A stretch of 33,294 nt of DNA from Bacteroidaceae bacterium (lineage in GTDB: Bacteria > Bacteroidota > Bacteroidia > Bacteroidales > Bacteroidaceae), in the NCBI GenBank assembly GCA_017483765.1, contig JAFUVE010000024.1, positions 1 through 33,294 of the forward strand, written 5' to 3'. This document shows, in pieces, positions 1 to 7,392 of this stretch. Under the pieces are notes generated by a model. It was not told where the DNA came from, made no database searches, and saw only the letters and a program-made list of their open reading frames with translations. Numbering within the stretch: position 1 is the first letter of the stretch; each line of letters starts with the position of its first letter. Both the position numbers and the translations under genes were made by a program.

Positions 1-55
1 TAATTAATAAATCCAAGAGAATTATCTTTGCCTGTGTTTGCCTCTTTTTGGCATC

Positions 56-112
56 TTTGCCCTTAACCTCTTGAACCGTAGCTCGCTACGCTTCTGCGAG
101 TTTGCGGGCAAA
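56..112. repeat. Two-stem hairpin just upstream of the mannanase breakpoint
   Basis: A 7-bp outer stem (TTTGCCC 56-62 with GGGCAAA 106-112) encloses two unpaired sides of 14 and 15 bases and a perfect inner stem CGTAGC/GCTACG (77-82/85-90) with a two-base loop. The geometry resembles the hairpin elements found later in this window, but the internal-loop sequences are different, so membership in that family is only a guess. It lies about 55 bases before the point where mannanase homology starts. Confidence 0.5.
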
Positions 113-169
113 TCTGCTCAAAAATAGTCTAAACACAGCCTAAAGCTAATTTTTAGAACCTGCCATAAA

Positions 170-892
170 TATATCATCCATGACATCGACAAGGTGGCCG
201 ACTATCTGCTTGAGCTGCAAAAGGAGGACGTCGCAGTTGTGTTCAGACCGCTCCATGAGGCCAGCGGAGGATGGTTCTGGTGGGGGCGAGAAGGGGCTTC
301 GTCATTTATCAAACTCTACCGGCTGATTTACGATGAGATGGTCCGCGTGAAAGGCGTACACAATGTGATATGGGTGTGGAACGCGGGCGACAAAGACCAG
401 CAGTGGACCCCGGGAGTGCAGTATTACGACGTGGTGTCGGCCGATATCTACAACCCCGACTTCGATTATTCCAGCAATTACGTATCGTTCGACCACCTCA
501 AGACGCTCACGGCTGGACGAAAAATCATCGCACTTTCTGAGAACGGACCGATTCCAGACATCGACAAAGAAAAGGAAGACGAGGCTATGTGGTCGTGGTG
601 GATGCCATGGTATCAGACGTGGAATGGAAATTTCGTGGACAAAACGAGCAAGGCCGAATGGCGCAAATGCATGAGCCACGAATTGGTTGTCACGCTTGAC
701 GAGATGAATGACGGATGGTTCAGCACTTATGACGTCAACCTTGACGGACAGGTCGACATCAGCGACATCGTGGCCATCATCAACACCATTGCAGGCGACA
801 CAACTTTCACACAGACCGCCAACGTCAACGGCGACGACAATATCGACATCTCCGACATCGTCGCTGTCATCAACTACATAGCCTCATTATAG
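170..892 (+). pseudogene. 5'-truncated GH26 beta-mannanase with C-terminal dockerin-like doublet
   Basis: This is the C-terminal part of a secreted glycoside hydrolase family 26 enzyme (endo-beta-1,4-mannanase type). RPLHEASGGWFWWG carries the acid/base Glu and ALSENGP carries the nucleophile Glu, so both catalytic residues remain. The tail holds two dockerin-like calcium-loop repeats (DVNLDGQVDISDI and NVNGDDNIDISDI), which in Bacteroidota secreted proteins are taken as attachment or interaction modules. The signal peptide and first strands of the TIM barrel are missing: the frame is open back to about 128, where a TAG occurs, there is no in-frame ATG, and the family-like sequence (IIHDIDKVADY) starts only near 170. 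A GTG at 194 could start a 232-residue product but would not give a complete barrel. It is either a decayed gene or one broken by an assembly or recombination joint. Confidence 0.8.
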
Positions 893-958
893 GAGTGTAA
901 TTTTGATTTTGGAATGCTGCTACATAACGGTAAAACGGAGAATGCGACAGTAAGCACT

Positions 959-990
959 ATTGAGAACATACCGTATCTGTAATATCTTTG
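959..990 (+). promoter_or_regulatory. Promoter-like site pointing into the 3' end of the AAA-ATPase gene
   Basis: ATTG at 959-962, 20 bases, then TATCTTTG at 983-990 matches the Bacteroidetes -33/-7 pattern. No plus-strand gene follows; a transcript would begin near 997 and run antisense into the gene that ends at 1008. It may be a relic promoter or may drive an antisense RNA. Confidence 0.4.
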
Positions 991-1007
991 TGCGGATTTC
1001 ACCACCA

Positions 1008-2576
1008 TCATGCTTTCTCGATAATGCAACTATGATGTTTGGATTTCTCGTCGTAGTTGATTCCGACAAGAAGAATGTCGTTGCTGTATTCACGCACTTG
1101 ATTTGTGTATTTTCTCTCCTTGATTTGCTTGATGGCCTCCTCGGCTGAGTGTCCCTGTTTGAGCTCCACAATCAGAGCTGGCTTTGAGACATTCTCGCGC
1201 GGCGTGAACACGAGGTCGGCAAAGCCATATCCGGAGGGATACTCACGATGGATGATATAGTCGTTGCGGGCATAGTAATATGCGATGCTGACAACACAAG
1301 AGAGGGAGTTCTCGTCGTTGTAGGAAAGGATACTGGTTTCTTTGCTGTGGATGGCATCAATGGCTCTGGCCACAGCCTCACTGTTGCCCCGTATGGTGTC
1401 TTCCAGAAGTTGTTTTGACTGCTGTATGGCGTCTGACACTGTTTTCCAACTGGTTTTCTTCACGGCGTTGGCCATCTCTCCCGCCACTTCTCGATTAGGG
1501 ATGAAACACTCCTCTTTGTCCCAGTCGTAAGTCAGGTAGCCAAGGTGTATGAGAACTGTAAGTACGTCGTCTCTGCTACTGATTTCCGACAAGTCGTTCT
1601 GGAATCCTGTTGGGTCTACAGGACTGCGCATCCCAGCCAACATTTTGATGATGTCGTCCTTCAGTCCACAGTAGTTCTTCTGAATGTACTCCGCCACGGC
1701 ATCATATGTGCCAGTCTTTCCCCAGTAGCTGCGACAGCGGCGTCGCCTTAGTGCTTCCATTACAGAGTTGGGATTAAATATCGATGATTCGTCCCCAATG
1801 CGGTAGCCGTCATACCATTTTTCCAATTCCTCGTAATCCATTCCGTGTTTGACGGCCAAAGCCTGAACCTCAGATGGGGTGAAACCGAAGAACGGAGACA
1901 CGTCTCCAGGCTCTACCATGGAGTACTCTGTAAAGTTGTTAAGAGCGGACTCTGTGTTGTATTTCTTGATGGGAAGTATGCCAGTCATGTAAACACAAGA
2001 AAAGACATCGGCTGTCTTTATCTGCTTGAACATCCGTCGCAGCCAGTCCACATATTTGTCTACGACGTTTTTTTTCCCTTCGAACTCGCGAAGGATTCCG
2101 TCCCACTCATCGATGATGAAGATGAACTTTTGGCTTGTCTTTCCGATGACCCGGAGAAGACAGTCCATGAGATCGTCCTTCTCGCTTCCTGGACAGTCAG
2201 GGTATGTGGCATAGATGTCCTCCCTGATAGCCTCGTCAATGATGTCCACCACGTCGTCAGTCTTGTACCGAGTGATGAATGCATTCATGTCGAGATAAAT
2301 CAATGGATATTTATTCAGATGCTTTTCATAGGAAGGGTCGGAGGCTATTTTCAAGTCGTCGAAGAGGTGGCGGGACTCACATGATTTATCATAGTAGGCG
2401 CATAACATCTTGGCTGCCATGGACTTGCCGAAACGGCGAGAGCGTGTTACGCAGCTGAACATATGTTCTGTGTCAATCGTGGAGTTAACCACGGTGATAA
2501 GACCAGACTTGTCCACGTATTCGCTGTTGCGTGAAAGGGTGAATGCAGCATTGCCAAGATTGATGTAATTGCCCAT
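1008..2576 (-). CDS. AAA-ATPase-like / PDDEXK nuclease-like protein
   Basis: A 522-residue protein of the large Bacteroidota family that joins an N-terminal AAA-ATPase-like domain to a C-terminal PDDEXK nuclease-like domain. The N terminus has the family-typical stretch ending VDKSGLI, then a P-loop-like RSRRFGKS near residues 46-52; a Walker B-like FIIDEWDG follows near residue 155. The C-terminal part shows the nuclease signature GFADLVF, then ALIVELK (D...ExK). The ATG at 2576 was chosen because the family starts MGNYINLG; an upstream TTG would add ten untypical residues. The gene is isolated, convergent with the mannanase remnant and divergent from the efflux operon. Cellular role is not established for the family; these genes are usually multicopy and have been suspected of mobility or defence roles. 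Confidence 0.88.
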   Translation of the reverse strand: MGNYINLGNAAFTLSRNSEYVDKSGLITVVNSTIDTEHMFSCVTRSRRFGKSMAAKMLCAYYDKSCESRHLFDDLKIASDPSYEKHLNKYPLIYLDMNAFITRYKTDDVVDIIDEAIREDIYATYPDCPGSEKDDLMDCLLRVIGKTSQKFIFIIDEWDGILREFEGKKNVVDKYVDWLRRMFKQIKTADVFSCVYMTGILPIKKYNTESALNNFTEYSMVEPGDVSPFFGFTPSEVQALAVKHGMDYEELEKWYDGYRIGDESSIFNPNSVMEALRRRRCRSYWGKTGTYDAVAEYIQKNYCGLKDDIIKMLAGMRSPVDPTGFQNDLSEISSRDDVLTVLIHLGYLTYDWDKEECFIPNREVAGEMANAVKKTSWKTVSDAIQQSKQLLEDTIRGNSEAVARAIDAIHSKETSILSYNDENSLSCVVSIAYYYARNDYIIHREYPSGYGFADLVFTPRENVSKPALIVELKQGHSAEEAIKQIKERKYTNQVREYSNDILLVGINYDEKSKHHSCIIEKA

Positions 2577-2603
2577 TGTTTTATGATTTTGTAGTTGTTT
2601 TTG

Positions 2604-2632
2604 CAAAAATACGAAAAATAAATGAGAACAAT
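2604..2632 (-). promoter_or_regulatory. Weak promoter of the AAA-ATPase gene
   Basis: On the minus strand TATTTTTG (2604-2611) fits the -7 consensus TAnnTTTG about 30 bases before the ATG. The only -33-like motif, ATTG (2629-2632), is 17 bases away instead of about 20, so the match is partial. Confidence 0.4.
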
Positions 2633-2796
2633 GAATTTATTCGAAAGTTTTGTAATGATGAAGAAATAAATCGATGCTGTTGGCTCCGGTTTCGGAGACA
2701 ATTTTGCTTGTTTTCGTAGGATTGATGGGCATGGAAGTGCTGGAGTAAAACCATATTTTTTTGAATGTCAAAATGGGTGTTTTGTGTGTCATGGGA

Positions 2797-2828
2797 TTTG
2801 TTTTTTTCAGTTCTTTTTTGTAACTTTG
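2797..2828 (+). promoter_or_regulatory. Consensus promoter of the efflux operon
   Basis: TTTG at 2797-2800, a 20-base spacer, and TAACTTTG at 2821-2828 form a full match to the Bacteroidetes housekeeping promoter. Transcription should start near 2836, giving a leader of about 240 bases before the first structural gene at 3078, far longer than usual for such a gene. Confidence 0.8.
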
Positions 2829-2858
2829 CAGAGCAAATCAAATAACAATAAAGGATAC

Positions 2859-2957
2859 ATGCCTATATTATACATATCATTAAATCAGGGCTTAATTGCT
2901 TCTTCTCCAATGACTTTTCTGTGGGGAAGCGAGTATCCTTTCAATCAAATCATTTAA
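2859..2957 (+). CDS. Putative 32-codon leader peptide of the efflux operon
   Basis: An ORF too short for ordinary gene calling begins MPILYISLNQ and ends EYPFNQII, stopping with TAA at 2955-2957. It is preceded by AAAGGA at 2850-2855, one of the best Shine-Dalgarno-like sites in the window and notable in a phylum that seldom uses them. It lies about 23 bases after the predicted transcription start and ends just before two hairpins and a terminator-like structure. Translation could therefore control whether transcription continues into the pump genes, as leader peptides do for several resistance genes (tetQ in Bacteroides is a known leader-peptide case). I do not recognise the peptide. The alternative is that the ORF is fortuitous inside a structured RNA. 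Confidence 0.5.
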   Translation: MPILYISLNQGLIASSPMTFLWGSEYPFNQII

Positions 2958-2990
2958 GCTTTTCTTTGTGGCTTATCGTCTAAGCCTGAT
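2884..2990 (+). promoter_or_regulatory. Competing RNA pairings in the efflux-operon leader
   Basis: ATCAGGGCTTA (2884-2894) can pair with TAAGCCTGAT (2981-2990), ten pairs with one bulged G, closing a domain of about 107 bases. Inside it GCTTC (2898-2902) and TCC (2906-2908) can pair with GGG and GAAGC at 2923-2930. The same 3' strand can instead pair locally: GGCTTA (2970-2975) with TAAGCC (2981-2986). A third choice pairs TAAGC at the leader-ORF stop (2955-2959) with GCTTA (2971-2975), which a ribosome at the stop would block. Mutually exclusive helices before a terminator are what an attenuator or riboswitch needs. No known riboswitch consensus was recognised. Confidence 0.5.
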
Positions 2991-2997
2991 GGTTTTT

Positions 2998-3035
2998 GCT
3001 TTGCCCTCAAAAGGGCAAGGCATGGCGTTTTTTTT
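2998..3035 (+). terminator. Terminator-like hairpin inside the efflux leader
   Basis: GCTTTGCCCT (2998-3007) and AGGGCAAGGC (3012-3021) form a ten-pair stem (one G-U) with a CAAA loop. Eight T residues follow at 3028-3035, six bases after the stem. It precedes the first structural gene by about 40 bases, so if functional it would act as a conditional terminator, not an operon end. Confidence 0.6.
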
Positions 3036-3077
3036 GTCAGTTAAATGATTTTTTTGGAACAACCGTTTTTTTGAAAT

Positions 3078-4184
3078 ATGAATAAAAGAGTGAAGAAAAC
3101 AATTGCGAATATCATCATTATCGCAATGATTCTGTGTGGTGCAGCATGGATTGCCAGTGTGTTTATTCATGTGGGTGGAGAATTCACCGACAATGCTCAG
3201 GTGGAACAGGACATCGTGACCGTGAACGCCCGTTTGCAGGGATTTGTGAGAAAGGTTTATGTAGGAGAGTATCAGCATGTGCATAAAGGCGACACCCTCC
3301 TGACTATTGATGACACAGAGTACCGCTTGCGTATAGCTCAGGCAGAGTCAGCTCTGGCCCAGGCCAAGGCTGAGAAGTTTGCCACAGAGAAGTCAGTTCA
3401 GGAGGTGTCAAACCAGATAAAGGTGAATTCAGCTGCGATAGACGAGGTGAAGGTGCTGCTTGAGAATGCCCGGGCAGATTATGAGCGCTACCAGGCTCTC
3501 TATGACGATGAGGCAGTCACCAAGCAGGAACTAGAACAGATTCAGACACGATATGAGTCGCTGAAGGCCAAGGTTGAGACAATGGAGCATCAGAACACGG
3601 GAACGAATATCACTCGTGAGATGACCACAGTTCGTGTTGAGCAGGGCAAGACATCGATTGAGGCCGCAGCAATAGCCGTGGAGCTCGCACGACTCAACCT
3701 CAGTTATTGCACAGTGACAGCTCCATGCGACGGCTACACGGCCAAAAAACAAGTGCAGGACGGCGAACTGGCGATGCCTGGTATGAAACTGTTTACTATA
3801 GTCAGCGACCAATCCAGATGGGTGACGGCAAATTTCCGTGAGACACAACGCGGAGGCATAAAGGTGGGAAATCTGGTGGAGATGAGCATCGACGCCTTTA
3901 AGGATGTCAAGTTCGAGGGGACTGTGGTGAAGATTGCCAATGCCACTGGTGCCTCATTCTCCCCTGTAGCCCCCGACAACTCCACCGGTAACTTTGTCAA
4001 GGTGGAACAGAGGATTCCGGTCAAAATCGAGTTCACGGCAAACAACGACAGCAGCCTGCTCAGCCAGCTTTCGGCAGGAATGAACGTGGAGTGTCTCGTA
4101 CTTTCTGATTCAATCAGCAAGCTGAGGAGGGCAGAACGAGAGAATCCCTTGCGCCCCAAGCATCAGATCAAACTCAAAAACTAA
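3078..4184 (+). CDS. HlyD/EmrA-type membrane fusion protein
   Basis: The periplasmic adaptor of a tripartite efflux pump, 368 residues. One N-terminal membrane anchor (about residues 9-30) is followed by a lipoyl-like half motif (VNARLQGFVRKVYV, then KGDTLLTIDD, residues 49-79), a long alpha-hairpin of Ala/Glu/Lys-rich coiled coil (about 82-200), then the second lipoyl half (TAPCDGYTAKK) and a beta-barrel ending near residue 345. It should link the inner-membrane MFS pump to the TolC-like channel encoded next. The gene is first of a three-gene operon; the gap to the MFS gene is ten bases. There is no strong ribosome site before its ATG, unlike the leader ORF upstream. The exported substrate cannot be read from the sequence. 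Confidence 0.92.
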   Translation: MNKRVKKTIANIIIIAMILCGAAWIASVFIHVGGEFTDNAQVEQDIVTVNARLQGFVRKVYVGEYQHVHKGDTLLTIDDTEYRLRIAQAESALAQAKAEKFATEKSVQEVSNQIKVNSAAIDEVKVLLENARADYERYQALYDDEAVTKQELEQIQTRYESLKAKVETMEHQNTGTNITREMTTVRVEQGKTSIEAAAIAVELARLNLSYCTVTAPCDGYTAKKQVQDGELAMPGMKLFTIVSDQSRWVTANFRETQRGGIKVGNLVEMSIDAFKDVKFEGTVVKIANATGASFSPVAPDNSTGNFVKVEQRIPVKIEFTANNDSSLLSQLSAGMNVECLVLSDSISKLRRAERENPLRPKHQIKLKN

Positions 4185-4194
4185 ACTGTATTGT

Positions 4195-5787
4195 ATGGCA
4201 GAATATGGCAAGCAAGGAAAGGCCAGGCTGATGAACTTCAAGGATTGGGTTCCCGACTGGTTGCGCATCGTGATATATGCTATGTTCGTTGTGGTGTTTC
4301 AGTTCTCCAATGGATTCTATTTCACCACGATGATGCAGCTGGAAGGGGCTAGAAACCTCACCATGAGCGACACACACATGATGGGACAGACGCTTCTGAC
4401 GGGGCTCTGCTTCTATTTCCCACTAGCATTCCGCCTGAAATTCCGCTTCACAAACAAGACATCCCTTACCTTGGCTGCTGCCGGACAGCTAATCGTAAAT
4501 CTCATATTCCCCAATGTTCATTCATTCCCTTTGCTCCTCGCTTTGTGCTATATAGGAGGATTCTTCAGATTGTATGGCACGTTTGAGTGTTTTTCAAACC
4601 TTCTCCCCAAAGTCACTCCTACCTACAATTATGCCGTTTTCCTCTCATTTGTCTTCTTTATTGTCATTGGGTGTGTGGGAGTGTTCGATTGGCTGGCCAT
4701 ACATATTATTTATTATTATGGCTGGAAACATGTACATCTAGCCGCTGTCGGACTTTGCCTGCTTGTGCTCCTGATGGTAAGGATTTTTATGAGGGATTTC
4801 AGGCCTGTGCCTAAGATGCGGCTTCTTGGAATTGACTGGCTGGGCATGTGTATGTGGACCATCGTCATCCTCTCTATGCTCTTTGTTGTGGCGTATGGGG
4901 AGGAGTTGGAATGGCTGAATAGCCCACGTATCCGTGTCGCAATCGGAATTTCTATTGTGATGTTGGCTCTCTGTTTCCTCAGGATGAACCACATCAGACA
5001 TTCCTTCATAGAATATGGCGCTTTCAAATGCCCAAACTTGTTCAACCTGATGATATTGTTTCTTGGACTCGACATACTCCTGGCTTCTCAGAATGTGTTG
5101 CAGAACGCATTCATGTCGGGAGTGCTTCATTACGGGCAACTGACCGTGGCACAGCTGAAATGGCCTGAGTTCCTCGGGGCTGCGGCTGCCGCTCTCTTCT
5201 GCTGGCTGGCCCGAACACAGCTGAAATGGCATCTGAAGACAATCACGTTCTGGACGATGGGTGCCATGATGCTTTATGAATTCATCATGATGAGAATGAT
5301 TTGGCCTGGCATCAGCATATCTTACCTCTGGCTGCCATCCTTTTTTATCGGATTCGGCCACGTTGGGGTTTTCATCGTGCTCACTGTTTATGCACAAGCC
5401 TATTGCAACTTCAAATACTATTTTCAGGTGCTCTGCATTCTTGGATTCATCAGGATGGGAGTGGGTGACCTCATCGGGACAGCAGTATGGAGCCGCCTGA
5501 TGAACGGACTGATGGGGCAGCATATCGCAGATATCGGTATGGCTGCGGACTATTCAGCCGCACCTTTTCACCAACTGGCTGAGAACGTCGCTCAGGCTGC
5601 ATTGTTGTCAACAATCAGGGAGCTCTATGGATGGGCGGTGGTGATTGGTGTAGTCCTGTTGCTGCTTATATTGGTAGGACATTTCGACGCACTCCGAAAT
5701 CCTCTTCCGAAATTGAGGCAGGCTTATGCCATAATCCGAAAACGGAGAATCATTGAAAGAGAAAAGAACAACAAAAACCATAAATAA
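4195..5787 (+). CDS. MFS drug:proton antiporter, 14-helix EmrB-like
   Basis: An inner-membrane transporter of 530 residues with roughly fourteen hydrophobic segments, the size and layout of the DHA2/EmrB branch of the major facilitator superfamily. A cytoplasmic N-terminal stretch of about 22 residues precedes the first helix (LRIVIYAMFVVVF) and a basic tail (IIRKRRIIEREKNNKNHK) ends the protein. It is placed between its adaptor and its outer-membrane channel, so it should be the energy-coupled pump of the complex. It is divergent from the Proteobacterial EmrB sequences I know, so the exact subfamily is inferred from neighbours and topology. Its stop codon lies one base before the TolC ATG, suggesting translational coupling. 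Confidence 0.88.
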   Translation: MAEYGKQGKARLMNFKDWVPDWLRIVIYAMFVVVFQFSNGFYFTTMMQLEGARNLTMSDTHMMGQTLLTGLCFYFPLAFRLKFRFTNKTSLTLAAAGQLIVNLIFPNVHSFPLLLALCYIGGFFRLYGTFECFSNLLPKVTPTYNYAVFLSFVFFIVIGCVGVFDWLAIHIIYYYGWKHVHLAAVGLCLLVLLMVRIFMRDFRPVPKMRLLGIDWLGMCMWTIVILSMLFVVAYGEELEWLNSPRIRVAIGISIVMLALCFLRMNHIRHSFIEYGAFKCPNLFNLMILFLGLDILLASQNVLQNAFMSGVLHYGQLTVAQLKWPEFLGAAAAALFCWLARTQLKWHLKTITFWTMGAMMLYEFIMMRMIWPGISISYLWLPSFFIGFGHVGVFIVLTVYAQAYCNFKYYFQVLCILGFIRMGVGDLIGTAVWSRLMNGLMGQHIADIGMAADYSAAPFHQLAENVAQAALLSTIRELYGWAVVIGVVLLLLILVGHFDALRNPLPKLRQAYAIIRKRRIIEREKNNKNHK

Positions 5788-5788
5788 A

Positions 5789-7162
5789 ATGATGAAAATG
5801 AAATGTTTCTGTCTTGCAGCCTTAATAATGACAATGACGTCGGTCAACGCATGGTCACAAAGGATGATGACTCTTCAGCAGTTCTACGACCGTGCAGAGA
5901 CAGAGAGCCGGCGCATTAGTGTGGACCGATTCGCTCTGCATGCCGCGAAGGAGAGTGTTGAAATCGCACGTAATGAGGCTTTGCCAAAGGTGTCTGCTGG
6001 AATGACGTTCAGTTATATTGGTAGCGCCCTTCTCATGAGCCGCGGATTTTCCACATCAGGAACAACCGACGTCATCGTGCCAGGGATAGGACCTCAGAAA
6101 GTTCAGAACGGAATCCAGGACAACCCACATTGGGGGAATATGTTCTCTGTGCAGGCTTTGCAGGTGGTATACGCGGGAGGTGCAGTCTCAACTGGCATCA
6201 GAATGGCGGAGTTGGCCGAGCAGATGGCTGTACTAGATATCACAAAGAGCAGGCAGGATGTGAGATTCATGCTCACCGGCTTTTTTCTTGACTTATGCAA
6301 GATGAGAAATCTCATTGAAGTCATCGATAAAAATATAGAACAGAGCCAGGGTGTGATTCGTAATATGGAGTCACGTAAGCGGCAGGGCATGTTGCTGCAG
6401 CGCGACATCACACGGTATGAATATCAACTCAAGAACATGGAGCTGTCGAAACAGAAGATAGTCGATGCTATGGACATCGTAAACCATCAGATTGTCAGTG
6501 CACTCCATCTTGAAGAGGGAACTGTCGTCGTTCCTGACGCTAAAATGCTGGATGATGATTATCTCTCTCTTCAGGATCTTGCTTCGCATGAGATTTGGCA
6601 GAACACGGCGTCGGACAATAACGTTGGTGTGAGAAAGAGTGAAATCGCCTCTGAACTGGCGGAACAGAAAATTCGTGCCGTAAAGGCTGAGAAAAAGCCG
6701 ACCGTGGCACTGATGTTCGAGGATAATTTCTTCGGACCATACACCAACGACCTAATTCCAGTCAATGCCAATGTGAATTCCTGGTTTGTTGGGGTGGGTG
6801 TGAAATACAATCTGAGTAGCCTCTGGACCAACAAGCGAAAGATGAATAAGGCCAAGTTCGAATTGATGCAGTCCAGAGAGCAAGTTGAGTTGACGAAAGA
6901 GGCCGTCGGAAACGAGGTGAAAACGGCATACGTCAATCTGCTCACTTCTTTTAAGGAGGAGCAGACACTGAAAAAACAGGTGGAGATGGCGCAGCAAAAC
7001 TACTCCGTCGTTAGCAAACGATATGAGAACGGAATCTCGCTGCTCACCGACATGGTTGATGCATCCAATATGATGCTTGCTGCCGACATGGATCTGGTCA
7101 ATGCACGGCTGTCCATGCTCTATGCCTATTACAGACTGAAATACGTCACCAATTCTTTGTGA
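5789..7162 (+). CDS. TolC-family outer-membrane efflux channel
   Basis: The outer-membrane component of the pump, 457 residues. A signal peptide (hydrophobic stretch CFCLAALIMTMTSVNA) is followed by the two repeated outer-membrane-efflux-protein halves, each with long amphipathic helices, and a C-terminal repeat ending in RLKYVTNSL. The ATG at 5789 was chosen because it immediately follows the MFS stop and gives a normal signal peptide; ATGs at 5792 and 5798 are equally possible, while a TTG at 5753 would overlap the MFS gene and add an untypical basic lead. It is the last gene of the operon; no clear terminator is visible in the 230 bases that follow, which otherwise hold nothing I can recognise. 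Confidence 0.92.
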   Translation: MMKMKCFCLAALIMTMTSVNAWSQRMMTLQQFYDRAETESRRISVDRFALHAAKESVEIARNEALPKVSAGMTFSYIGSALLMSRGFSTSGTTDVIVPGIGPQKVQNGIQDNPHWGNMFSVQALQVVYAGGAVSTGIRMAELAEQMAVLDITKSRQDVRFMLTGFFLDLCKMRNLIEVIDKNIEQSQGVIRNMESRKRQGMLLQRDITRYEYQLKNMELSKQKIVDAMDIVNHQIVSALHLEEGTVVVPDAKMLDDDYLSLQDLASHEIWQNTASDNNVGVRKSEIASELAEQKIRAVKAEKKPTVALMFEDNFFGPYTNDLIPVNANVNSWFVGVGVKYNLSSLWTNKRKMNKAKFELMQSREQVELTKEAVGNEVKTAYVNLLTSFKEEQTLKKQVEMAQQNYSVVSKRYENGISLLTDMVDASNMMLAADMDLVNARLSMLYAYYRLKYVTNSL

Positions 7163-7392
7163 GTCCCTGGGAAAATGCCGACATCTACCTGCCTCTGCTT
7201 GTTTGTCTGTTGCAACACGTTCTGGCTTGGCTTGTCTATATAGCAAAAAAACATGACAATAATTCCTATTCTGCTCTCTGTCAGCCCCTTTTTAACATCA
7301 TTTCAGATTTCGATATGAAATAAATCTTCAGACTTCGACGTTAGAATAGTCAAAACTACACATTTATTTTTAACTGATAAAACCTACTGACT

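Noticed and set aside
302-679. Long antisense ORFs such as those opposite the mannanase and the MFS gene
   Set aside because: They are mirror frames of clear genes with no domain signature and no start signals.
2684-2697. Small CTCCG/CGGAG hairpin upstream of the efflux promoter
   Set aside because: Only five pairs, no gene end nearby and no T tract; too weak to call.
2884-2990. Known riboswitch class (TPP, guanidine, preQ1, cobalamin) in the efflux leader
   Set aside because: None of their conserved core sequences is visible; left as an unassigned attenuator-like RNA.
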